From positions 215,322-279,321 of the forward strand of contig JAGVRI010000003.1 of the NCBI GenBank assembly GCA_018606645.1: a stretch of 64,000 nucleotides of DNA, in the 5' to 3' direction. Shown piece after piece: positions 46,136 to 54,208 of the stretch. The notes under the pieces were generated by a model. It was given only the letters and a program-made list of their open reading frames with translations. It was not told the origin of the DNA and searched no databases. Made by a program: the position numbers and the translations under genes. The stretch comes from Chloroflexota bacterium. Its GTDB lineage: Bacteria; Chloroflexota; Anaerolineae; JAAYZQ01. Position 1 is the stretch's first letter. The number at the start of each line of letters is the position of its first letter.

Positions 46136-47479
46136 TTAATATCCGGCCTGGCCGACGCGGAGCTCGATCTCCTCGTCCACCTGGTGGGCCAGGCTGGCCA
46201 GGTGCAGGAAGGCGTCCAGCGGGGTCAGACCGCCGTCCAGGAGTTGGCCCAGGGTCGGCTGGGGCACCCAGTCAGAGCAAGGCCATGTGGCGAAAGAACC
46301 GCGGAACTCCCGGTCTAGCTCGCCGGTTTGCAGCCAGACCCGGAAGGCCTCCAGGATGCTTGGGTCGGTGGCCAGCCGGTCGAACAGATGGTCGGCCCGT
46401 TCGGCGTCGAAGCCGAAGCACCTTTGCAGCGCGGTAGTGAGCTGGGCCAGGGTGGCGCCCAGGGGGTCGGAGGCCGCAGGAGAAGGTCGAGGTTCTCGCC
46501 CATTCCCTCTCGCCTTGCCGAGGAACTCCCGGTAGAGGCGGACGTTCTCGGCCAGGATGAGGTCCGGATGGCCGTCCACCGCTTCCTTGATCAGGCGCGT
46601 GCCATGGCCGGGGGCCAGGGAGAGCCGAACATAGCGTTGAGCCAGGTAGTGGGCCGTCGTATTGGCGAAAGAAGCATGGGGTAGGACTTTCGCCAGCCCG
46701 GCCATCCGCTTCAGCCCGGCCACGCCCGTAATGAGGAGGCAGAGATCGGGCGCCCTCTCCCGGATAATGGGGAGCCCGGCAGCCACTGTCTGCCAGCCCT
46801 GGCGCTTCCACATCTGCAGGTTCAGCGTCAGGGTGTGAAACCCCTGGGCCTGGGCGTAGTCGAGCTGTCGTTCCAGGTCGAGGGGCGTAGCCCATTGCAG
46901 GTGGGGGATGGGGATCAGGCGGCTCGTCTCCTGCATGCGCCGGACGGTCAACCAGGTGCGCTTGATGTTGACCAGGTGCTCCAGGCGGGGATGGTCGAGG
47001 TAGATGGAGAAGTTGAGGCTGGTAGCCGCGTCGAAGCCCAGCGCCTGGAGCCTGCCCCAGACGTTCTCTCTGCCCTGGGCCCTCCACAGCTTTTCCAGGG
47101 TGCCGTCCAGGGTGTTGCCGATGCACAGCAGCGTCGTCTCCTCGCCAATGCCCCACTGGGCGCGGAGGTCGTGGGGGCCGTAGCGCAGGGGGATAGCCCT
47201 TCGGGAAACCTTTCCGTTCGGCGTCAGCGCCTTGGCGATGCCCACGCCGACCACCGGCTCGCGGGCGATCATGGCCGGCACCTGCAAGCCGTTGAGGTGT
47301 TGGGGGAAGAAAGGCGGAAGGTCGAACGGTGGCTGGGGTTTCAGGGGTATGTCCAGCGCCAGCCCGCCGATGGGATCAAGCCAGCCTGCCAGTTCGCGGC
47401 AGCGGTCGGCGCCCTCGGCGCTTCCGTCGCAGAACGGCCCACAGGCGGGGCAGTCGTGACAATCAGAGAATTCGGTCAT
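46136..47479 (-). CDS. DUF4417-like protein next to the polymerase gene
   Basis: A 447-aa protein from ATG 47479 (the frame is open to a GTG at 47518). An N-terminal Cys cluster CHDCPACGPFC could bind zinc or iron-sulfur. The middle part, FDAATSLNFSIYLDHPR through IPIPHLQWATP, resembles DUF4417 proteins of mobile elements; this is by eye and tentative. The C-terminal 130 residues are helical. Its stop lies 9 bases before the polymerase start, so the two are translated together and may work together. Confidence 0.65.
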   Translation of the reverse strand: MTEFSDCHDCPACGPFCDGSAEGADRCRELAGWLDPIGGLALDIPLKPQPPFDLPPFFPQHLNGLQVPAMIAREPVVGVGIAKALTPNGKVSRRAIPLRYGPHDLRAQWGIGEETTLLCIGNTLDGTLEKLWRAQGRENVWGRLQALGFDAATSLNFSIYLDHPRLEHLVNIKRTWLTVRRMQETSRLIPIPHLQWATPLDLERQLDYAQAQGFHTLTLNLQMWKRQGWQTVAAGLPIIRERAPDLCLLITGVAGLKRMAGLAKVLPHASFANTTAHYLAQRYVRLSLAPGHGTRLIKEAVDGHPDLILAENVRLYREFLGKARGNGREPRPSPAASDPLGATLAQLTTALQRCFGFDAERADHLFDRLATDPSILEAFRVWLQTGELDREFRGSFATWPCSDWVPQPTLGQLLDGGLTPLDAFLHLASLAHQVDEEIELRVGQAGY

Positions 47480-47576
47480 TTTCCACTCGTTTCTATCCCC
47501 TTGTCGCCGCCCGGCCACCCCCTTCCAAGGAAAAATCGGGGCGTGGGGCGCGGCGCGGACATGCCGGCGGCGCGTC

Positions 47577-48524
47577 TCAGGGCAACTGGTTCACGGACAA
47601 CGTGTAGCTTTCCCCAGGCCCGTAGTAGCCGTTTGCAGACCAGATGCGCATCACGACGACTTCGTCGCAGGAGGATGTCCAGGCAATGGCTGTCTCGCCG
47701 CCGTCGGTGTCGGTCCAGGTGCCGCTGCAGGTCGGGATCTCGATCGCGATGGACGCCAGCCCACCGAGGTGGTGGGTCCGAACCTCGACATGCAGGCCGG
47801 TCCACACCCAGAGGTGCACTACCTCCTCGTCGCCATAGGGATCGAGAGTGCGGTCCTGGGACTCGTTGACGGCGATGGACGAGTGGTGGGGCGGGTCGTC
47901 GTCCTCAAAGAAGTCTCCAGGTACGGGTGTGGGCGTCTCGGTGGGCAGCGGCGTCGGGGTCGGCGTCGGGGTGGGCGTGATGCCGCTGGGACACTCCGCA
48001 TAGCCGATCTGGGGTGTGGTGGTGGGCAGCACCCAGTCGCCCACCTGGTAGCCGTCGGCCAGCAGGGGGACCGGCGTGCCGTTGTCGTCCGCCGTCTCGA
48101 ACTCCAGGCACAGCCCGGTGACCAGCCGGCCAGGTGGCACGCTGTAGGCGCCGCCCGGACTGGTGAACTGTAAGGGGACCATGATCCGGCCAGAGCCATC
48201 AGGCTTGGTGTAGGGCGTGCCCAGGGTAAACGTGGTGGAATAGGGCACGCTGACGCCCCAGGCGGCGGCGATCTCCTCGGTGGTCATGGCGATGGCATCC
48301 ACGTAGGCGACGGGCGGCTCGCCGTAGGTCGCCAGGAGGCTTTCCGTGCACAGGATCCCTATCGCCTCATAATCTGGTTCTGGCGCTGTCCAGATCGAGT
48401 GCCAGATGAACTGGGCGCTGGCCAACAGGTCCCCCCAGGCGTTCAGCACGTCGGGGTTGCAGGCCAGCAAGGGGGTGGCCCACAGCCCGATCAGGGCCAG
48501 CAGAAAGCTCCGTTTGTCTCTCAT
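47577..48524 (-). CDS. Lipoprotein with TP linker and beta-sandwich C-terminus
   Basis: Exported lipoprotein of 315 aa. The signal peptide ends at PLLAC. A globular part (20-185) is followed by a TPTPTPTPLPTETPTP linker and a C-terminal domain of about 110 residues that begins EDDDPPHH and ends YTLSVNQLP, like PPC-type pre-peptidase domains. ATG 48524 overlaps the HU stop by 4 bases. It is probably exposed on the cell surface and could help mating contact. Confidence 0.75.
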   Translation of the reverse strand: MRDKRSFLLALIGLWATPLLACNPDVLNAWGDLLASAQFIWHSIWTAPEPDYEAIGILCTESLLATYGEPPVAYVDAIAMTTEEIAAAWGVSVPYSTTFTLGTPYTKPDGSGRIMVPLQFTSPGGAYSVPPGRLVTGLCLEFETADDNGTPVPLLADGYQVGDWVLPTTTPQIGYAECPSGITPTPTPTPTPLPTETPTPVPGDFFEDDDPPHHSSIAVNESQDRTLDPYGDEEVVHLWVWTGLHVEVRTHHLGGLASIAIEIPTCSGTWTDTDGGETAIAWTSSCDEVVVMRIWSANGYYGPGESYTLSVNQLP

Positions 48525-48805
48525 GGATCGTTCCTCCTCAGTCTCTGTCGCAGCCGCGCCGACGAGCGAAAGACGGGCAGCCGCCGCTCGCCCACCGCAT
48601 AGTGCCCCGGTCCGTCGAAGCGGTGCAGCTTTCGACTGGCGTAGGGCTGCACATCAAAGCGGCCAAAGCCGCTGATCGTCACATGATCGCCCTCGGCCAG
48701 CGCGCCGGCGATCACCTCCAGCACCGCCTCTAGGGCTTGGCGTGTCTGTCCCTGGGTCAGCGACGATCGCCGGGACGCAGCGGCAATGAGCTGGCGCTTG
48801 TTCAC
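48521..48805 (-). CDS. HU-family DNA-binding protein
   Basis: A 94-aa histone-like protein. The N-terminal helices (NKRQLIAAASRRSSLTQGQTRQALEAVLEVI) are followed by the beta arm signature ITISGFGRFDV in the form VTISGFGRF. The C-terminal arm is shorter and more basic (RLRQRLRRN) than in housekeeping HU. It overlaps both neighbours by 4 bases in the conjugation operon, so it is probably dedicated to bending the element's DNA at oriT or during processing. Confidence 0.9.
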   Translation of the reverse strand: MNKRQLIAAASRRSSLTQGQTRQALEAVLEVIAGALAEGDHVTISGFGRFDVQPYASRKLHRFDGPGHYAVGERRLPVFRSSARLRQRLRRNDP

Positions 48806-50744
48806 CCCTGTCTCGCCTTGCCGAGAGATTGGGCCATCCCTTCAGCCACGTTTCGGGCCAGGTCGGGTTGGATGTCTCCTTGGGCGGCGGGTGGTCCGGC
48901 TGGCGGTGGGGTATGGGCGGGCTGGGGCAGGGCGACCGGCGGTCTGGGTGCGACGCGGTCCAGCCTCCAATCCTTGCGCCGGAAAAAGGGCGTCAGCTCG
49001 GCGTGAAAGATGGCCTGCTCGGCGCGCCCGCTTTCGCGACCTGCACTCAATGCGGCATGGGTGTAGGCGGCGAATACCGTGGCATGGCCCTTCTCCGGGC
49101 GGATCAGGTCGTCAGGCAGCAGCAGGGGCCGGCTGCGCAGGCTGGCCGTGGCGCTGTCGTGGGGAGAGACTCCTCCTTGTGAGATAGAGGCCAAGGCCAC
49201 CGTCTGCTGGCCGCTGGCGTTGCTGAAGAACTCGGCCGTGCGCTGGTCGCAGCCGCCAAAGACGATCTTGGTCGCCAACCCGGCCAGCAGCCGGTCAGCC
49301 TCGCCTTTGCCGGGGTAGAGGTGATCGAACTGGGCCAGCGACTGGGCGGCGGTCAGCACCGAGATGCGGCGCTTGCGCACCAGGTGAATGTCCCGCACCA
49401 GGGAGTCGAGACGGCCCAGAGCGGGGAACTCCTCCAGCACCAGGCCGACCGGGATGGGCAGCTGGCCGTTCGGTTGCCGCTCGCCGATGTCGTCCAGCCG
49501 GGTGGTCAAGACGCGCAGGACGGTGCCCAGGTAGGGGCCGTAGGCCTCGCTGTGACGGCGGGCGCAGCGCAGGATGAGCACGGTGGGCGTTCTGGCCAGT
49601 TGGGCGGCCAGGTCCAGGTCGGTGCGCGAGGTAACCTGGCGTGCAGCCGGATCGGCCCAGGGGGCCAGGCCGACGTTGAACGCCTCGGCCATGATGTTCA
49701 GGGCCAGCCTGGGCTCCTGGGTGCGCATCGAGCCGGTGAAATCGGCGGCCAGCTCGGCGGCACCGGGGGCCTGGCTCCTGGCCAGCTCCTTCGCCATGGC
49801 ATACAGGTCGTGCCGGGCTGCCAGCACATGCCCGAAGGTGGGGTAGTGAAGCGCACAGGCGGCCAGGAGGTTGATCGCCGCCCGGGCCCAGAACGGGTCG
49901 CCCCGGCCGTGGGCTTCCGACAGGAGCACGGCGGCCATGGAGCGGGCGTCGGCCACGTTGTCCACCCAGTCGCACAGGTTGATGGCGCAACTGTTTTCGG
50001 GGTCGCTGGGGTTGTGCATGACCAGCAGGTGGCCGGTGAGGCGGGCGATGCGCTCGATGGTCGGCTGCAGCTCACCCTGGACGTCGGTGACGATCAGGCT
50101 GTGGCCGTCGCGCATCCGGTCGGCGATGGCCGGCAAGATGACGCACTGGGTCTTGCCCGAGCCCTGCGGGCCAAAGACGGCCACGCCGCGGGCGATGTCC
50201 TCGCCGCTGAGGCAGAATCGCGCGCCCAGGTACTGGCCTTTTGCCCCCAGAAGCGGCCCTGCAGGCTCCAGCCCTCGGCGTCGTGCCTGTGCCAGCGGCG
50301 GAAGGTCCTGACCCCACACAGGTGGGCGCTGCCCAGGGCCTTGGCCTGCGCCTGGTCCAACTCCAACAGCCGCCGCGACCGCTCCCCCGGCTTCTCCTGG
50401 AAGGCCATGTTGTAGACGACGTAGAGCAGCCCGACTGACAGGATGAGACCAGCGGCGGTGAGCTGCTCCCAGCGGCGGTAGGCACGAGGGCCGATGAGGT
50501 CCTGGGCCACGTCTTCCGCGTCTCCCCACCGGCCTGGAAGGCTGGCCGGTTTGTCCAGACCGAAGAGACCCACCGCCAGACCCGTAGCCAGGATGATTGC
50601 GGCGATGGAGAAGAAGATCGTCGCCCTGGACTTGCCAAAGAGCCACAGGGCCAGGAAGATGACCAGCAGGGCAGCCAGGGCCACGACGAGGGGCGGATAC
50701 AGGGGCAGTGCTCTGTCGAGCGCCAACAGCAGCTTGTGGATCAC
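48802..50744 (-). CDS. TraG/VirD4 coupling protein, frameshifted
   Basis: Type IV coupling ATPase that brings the relaxase-DNA complex to the secretion channel, 647 aa when one base is restored. The GTG start at 50744 overlaps the relaxase stop (GTGA) and follows GAGGAGGG. Three or four N-terminal helices (LVVALAALLVIFLALWLFG, IFFSIAAIILATGLAVGLFG, LTAAGLILSVGLLYVVYN) precede the P-loop GPQGSGKT (about 192-199) and a Walker B region VGLVLEEFPALGRLD. A frame change at 50244-50248, in a run of five C, separates the membrane part from the ATPase part; one added base joins them. This is either decay or a sequencing error. Confidence 0.88.
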
Positions 50745-51418
50745 GCACCCTCCTCTACGTGAGGAGCCTCGTGGAAGGGGATCTCCCGATCGGCAAGCCC
50801 AGGCCCAGGTTCCAGTTCCCGCTCCAGCCTGATCTCGGGCTTCTCCCGTTCCCGGTCGAGATCGTAGACCCGGTCGAGTTGGCGGTAGACGATCTCCTTG
50901 AGAGCGTCGACGTGGCTGCGGTTGTTGTACAGCGGCGCCAGGTCGCCGTTCATGGCGTTCTCGGTAGCGGCGGGCAGGATCAGGTGGGCGTGCATCTGCT
51001 CGCCATAGTTCCGCTCCGGGCGGTGGACGACAAAGCTGTACTCGATGGGGCCGGCCAGGGGCTTGTCGTGCTCCTCGCGCCAGGTCTGCCACTCGGCCAG
51101 GGAGGCTTGGATCGCCTCCACGAAGCGGGCCTGAGGATCGCCCTCTACCTGGGCGATGGCTTCTGGATCAGGAGAGATGACGACGGCGAAGCAGTAGGCG
51201 TGGGGATTGCCGGCGCTCAGTTCATCCAGGCGGGCCAGGATCTTGGGGTAGCTGTCACCCAGGCCGCCGTCGACCCAGCGGTCGGGACCGCCTCCACCGG
51301 GGATGTGGTCGTCGCGATCATCCCTATACTGCACATACTTCAGGAGGCCGCGAACATCCGGGAAGTGCGTGCCCCCTTTCCTGGACCGGGCATAGCCAAA
51401 GTTGCAAATAGACTTCAT
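50741..51418 (-). CDS. Putative HUH-type relaxase
   Basis: A 225-aa protein placed between the RHH accessory gene and the coupling protein, the usual relaxase position. The motif EQMHAHLILPA has the His-x-His of HUH nucleases, preceded by YSFVVHRPER, and a candidate catalytic tyrosine lies in LLKYVQYRD. The protein is short and lacks a helicase or primase domain. It would nick oriT and lead the strand through the channel. The assignment is from motif and context; no family name is claimed. Confidence 0.7.
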   Translation of the reverse strand: MKSICNFGYARSRKGGTHFPDVRGLLKYVQYRDDRDDHIPGGGGPDRWVDGGLGDSYPKILARLDELSAGNPHAYCFAVVISPDPEAIAQVEGDPQARFVEAIQASLAEWQTWREEHDKPLAGPIEYSFVVHRPERNYGEQMHAHLILPAATENAMNGDLAPLYNNRSHVDALKEIVYRQLDRVYDLDREREKPEIRLERELEPGPGLADREIPFHEAPHVEEGA

Positions 51419-51783
51419 GCCGTGGCCTCGGGCAGGTGTTCCTCGATCTGCTCCGCGAGCCGGACGATCTGCTGCATCACCTGGCTGCCGGGCTCGCCGC
51501 GGTGGATCTGCTGCAGGATGACGGCGGCCAACAGCAGGGCGCTCATGTGGTTGAGCTGCCGGACCAGGCGGTTTTGCACCATCTCGATCTGGTCCATGAC
51601 CGACCTGCCCAGGCGACTGCGGCTGCCGATCAGCTCCTCCTGGGCGTCCAGGTACTCCCGCAGCGCCTGGCGCGCGACCTCGGCCACGTTGCTCCCCTGG
51701 CGCTTGGCCAAGGCTTCCACAAAGTGGCGCATCTGTTTTGTTACCGGGACGTTGATCCTGGCGTTATACGTGGCTGGACTCAT
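51415..51783 (-). CDS. RHH relaxosome accessory protein (MobC-like)
   Basis: A 122-aa protein starting at ATG 51783. The N-terminal ribbon-helix-helix (YNARINVPVTKQMRHFVEALAKRQGSNVAEVARQALREYLDAQ) is followed by long helices that could form a dimer. It overlaps the relaxase gene by 4 bases. Proteins of this layout bind oriT and help the relaxase. The gene-free 295 bases in front of it hold a nested palindrome, its likely target. Confidence 0.85.
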   Translation of the reverse strand: MSPATYNARINVPVTKQMRHFVEALAKRQGSNVAEVARQALREYLDAQEELIGSRSRLGRSVMDQIEMVQNRLVRQLNHMSALLLAAVILQQIHRGEPGSQVMQQIVRLAEQIEEHLPEATA

Positions 51784-51963
51784 CTGCTTCTCGCGTGAAC
51801 GCTGCTGAGGCCGAAGGCCGCACAGCAGATGACAATCCGGTTAGTCGCATGGCGATGCGCCCAAGGGAAACGGCGTGTCACTGAGATCGTGCTGTATGAC
51901 ATGCTGATTCGCCGCATCAGCATGGGGTACAGGGGTATCTCCTGTCAAGCCTTTTAGCTTGCT

Positions 51964-52040
51964 ACCCCCGCCGCGCGGCATAGCGGGGCCTGGCACACCT
52001 GCGGAGCAGCAGACAGGCCCCGCTGAGGCGCGGTGGGGGT
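51964..52040. other. Nested palindrome, candidate oriT
   Basis: An outer 13-bp inverted repeat (51964-51976 ACCCCCGCCGCGC with 52028-52040, one mismatch) encloses a perfect 11-bp repeat (51982-51992 AGCGGGGCCTG with 52014-52024) and a 21-base apex. There is no U-run on either side, so a plain terminator is unlikely. Inverted repeats immediately upstream of RHH and relaxase genes are the usual form of a transfer origin. The nick site is not identified. Confidence 0.55.
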
Positions 52041-52078
52041 GCGATTTTGCCCCCGGTTCAATCGTGATCAAGGGGCAC

Positions 52079-52234
52079 TCATTCATCAGTTCGACCCTCC
52101 GCTTCTGCCCCTGTTGGCGACGGCTCTAATGCAAGGGATGCGCGATGGGCTCGTCTGCGCAGGTGTGTCGTGACCAGGTCCACGGACAAGACGACCCCGA
52201 CGACGAGCACGAGGGCGATCCAGACCTGCGTCAT
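52079..52234 (-). CDS. 51-aa single-span membrane protein
   Basis: A short ORF starting at ATG 52234 within an ATGA overlap with the preceding gene. One hydrophobic helix (WIALVLVVGVVLSVDLVTTHL) is followed by a basic patch (RRRAHR) and an acidic tail. The translational overlap and clear membrane segment support it as a real gene of the conjugation operon; its role is unknown. Confidence 0.6.
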   Translation of the reverse strand: MTQVWIALVLVVGVVLSVDLVTTHLRRRAHRASLALEPSPTGAEAEGRTDE

Positions 52235-54045
52235 TCTTCGCTCGCTTTCAGCGTGACGACGGTACCGAGAAACCGGGCAATGGCGGCTCCGGCAGGCAGC
52301 TCTGTGAGTTCCGCGGCGGACGCAGGCAGACCCCACTCCACGATGAGGCTGGAAGCCAGGGCTTCGGAGCAACGGAAGACGACCTGGCTTGCCTGCTGCT
52401 CGTCGCGGTCCAGGGTGCAGAAATCTGGGTTGTTGATGTCTGAGAGCAGGGAGATGCGGGGATCCTGCCGTGCAGCGTCGATCCACCGCTTGCCGCGGTC
52501 GCTTCGATAGAGGTAGAGATCATGCAGGTGCAGAGACAGGCTCAAGTGGCTGCAGTTGGTCAGGACGCGGTTGAGCGTCAGGTCGAGCATGGCGCTCAGC
52601 AGGCGGTCGTGCTCGGGAAAGTCGACATTCGTCATCGGGACAAGGAGCAGATTCTTTTCCTGCAACACCTGGCTGGCGTTCAGGAATGGCGGCTGGCACA
52701 GGTCACGGAGTGCTCCGGCTCCCAATGGCTTGAGTGCGGTGCGGATGGCGGACAGGATGGTCACTGCCTGTACGTAGCCTGCGTCGTCATCGAGGCGGGC
52801 AAGAAGCTGCCGAGCAGAGTCACTGGCTGCGTTCTGTGCTTCCGCGAGGAAAGCTCTCAGAGCCTGGGTGCTCTGACTGAAGGTGTGGAGGTCGGTGAAA
52901 GTCAGGTCCTGTCCCGTTTGTCGAGCGTACTCGGCCAGGGCATGCAGCAGACGATAGGTGTACTCGCCGACGTGGGGCAGGTCAACGTCAAGGCCCAGGT
53001 CAGCCAGAAAAGTCTGCATAGACTGCACGGTCGCATCGATGTCGGTGGTCGCCCATTGCGCGGCGCTGACGATGGACAAGTGGGCTGACCTGTGGCTGTT
53101 CTGTGAATCCAGCCAGTGGATGGGCGTGTCCCCAGCCCGCTGGGCAATGCGCTCAAGGATGCGGCGGTGGGGTGAGATGATGACGACGGCTCGTCCCGTC
53201 GCCAGGTCGTCGAGGGCGAGGCGAACCAGGAAGGGAACAGGCGCACCGACAGTATGGAGCGGGACACCGTAGCCGAGTGTCAGCAGGCGACCGTCAGAAG
53301 CCTGACCAAGGGTTCTGCCCGTTGGCTCTGTAGCATAGTTGTCCGGCAGGGCCAGTTGCAGCAGGTGCGAGCGGCTGGAGTAGACGGCACCATTGCCCGT
53401 CGGTGGCAACAGGCTGCTGAGCCGGACGCCAGCCGACAGCTCGTCCCACAGCGGCAGGCGCTGCCAGAACCTCTGAGGCAGGCGAATTCGTATCCAATGG
53501 CCCGGCGGGCGAACTCCATCTGTCTGTGCCAGGAGCGTGACGTATGGTCCAGGGTGGATGTGTAAACGCATCTGCCTGGTTTCCCCTTCTGTGGCCCAAC
53601 CGAGCAGGTTGCCATCGGGCAGGCCTACGGAGAAAAAAGAAGAACGGCCTCTCTGGTTCTTGCTGGTGGATCTGTCTCTGGCCAGCCTCAGCTCGGGCAG
53701 CGCCCTGGGAAGCTGCGCCTCGACGTAGCGGTCGAAGGCTGCCGGCAGCTCCAGGAAGAGCCCCTGCCCACTGGCTTCCACGACCAGGTGCCCCGTTTTC
53801 TGGGCCAAGAAGTGCAGCAGCTCCTCCAGACGGCCGGTGTCGTCTTCGGGCGTGAGGTGATAGCGCAGTTGCCAGCGGGTCAGGTTGCCCCCACCCGCCA
53901 GCCACCGCAGGTACAGCAAGGAGAGGCTCATCAGACCCAGCCCGATAAGCGCTGGGAGCGGACCGGTACCATCCCAGAGCAGAAACGAAAGCGGCACGGT
54001 GGCGAGCGCCAGGGCCAGCAGCCGGATGAAGGCACGCAGCGCCAT
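52231..54045 (-). CDS. VirD4/HerA-like membrane protein without a P-loop
   Basis: A 604-aa protein from ATG 54045 (the frame is open to 54096), whose start lies one base beyond the stop of the 53-aa gene. Two N-terminal helices precede a large soluble part. AVVIISPHRRILERIAQRAGD and FLADLGLDVD resemble the nucleotide-fold strands of VirD4/HerA ATPases, and VVFRCSEALASSLIVEWGL matches their C-terminal end. No GxxxxGK[ST] motif is found. It is therefore probably a non-hydrolysing paralogue that assembles with VirB4 or the coupling protein. Confidence 0.65.
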   Translation of the reverse strand: MALRAFIRLLALALATVPLSFLLWDGTGPLPALIGLGLMSLSLLYLRWLAGGGNLTRWQLRYHLTPEDDTGRLEELLHFLAQKTGHLVVEASGQGLFLELPAAFDRYVEAQLPRALPELRLARDRSTSKNQRGRSSFFSVGLPDGNLLGWATEGETRQMRLHIHPGPYVTLLAQTDGVRPPGHWIRIRLPQRFWQRLPLWDELSAGVRLSSLLPPTGNGAVYSSRSHLLQLALPDNYATEPTGRTLGQASDGRLLTLGYGVPLHTVGAPVPFLVRLALDDLATGRAVVIISPHRRILERIAQRAGDTPIHWLDSQNSHRSAHLSIVSAAQWATTDIDATVQSMQTFLADLGLDVDLPHVGEYTYRLLHALAEYARQTGQDLTFTDLHTFSQSTQALRAFLAEAQNAASDSARQLLARLDDDAGYVQAVTILSAIRTALKPLGAGALRDLCQPPFLNASQVLQEKNLLLVPMTNVDFPEHDRLLSAMLDLTLNRVLTNCSHLSLSLHLHDLYLYRSDRGKRWIDAARQDPRISLLSDINNPDFCTLDRDEQQASQVVFRCSEALASSLIVEWGLPASAAELTELPAGAAIARFLGTVVTLKASEE

Positions 54046-54046
54046 C

Positions 54047-54208
54047 CTATGCCTGGCCGCTGCCCTTTTCCTGGATGCGGGCTTGAAGCTCGGCAATCTT
54101 GGCCTCCAGGAACGGGATCCAGAGCTTGAGGCGGCGTTGGTTCAGCAGGTATTGGGCCTGGGTGGCCAGGGTCTGCGGGCCATGAGATCGGACTCTGCGT
54201 CTGGTCAT
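54047..54208 (-). CDS. 53-aa coiled-coil-like protein
   Basis: A short ORF starting at ATG 54208 in an ATGA overlap with the VirB4 stop and ending one base before the start of the next gene. Sequence TQAQYLLNQRRLKLWIPFLE then AKIAELQARIQEKG is strongly helical and could form a coiled coil. A basic N-terminus (MTRRRVRS) precedes it. Function unknown; the tight packing on both sides argues that it is translated. Confidence 0.6.
   Translation of the reverse strand: MTRRRVRSHGPQTLATQAQYLLNQRRLKLWIPFLEAKIAELQARIQEKGSGQA

Noticed and set aside
47461..47600. Integrase or att site near the conjugation genes
   Set aside because: None found here or elsewhere in the window; no tRNA gene or flanking direct repeat seen.
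50094..51092. ORF of 332 codons treated as a separate gene
   Set aside because: It is the true N-terminal frame of the coupling protein plus a readthrough into the relaxase region; merged into the frameshifted traG-like gene.
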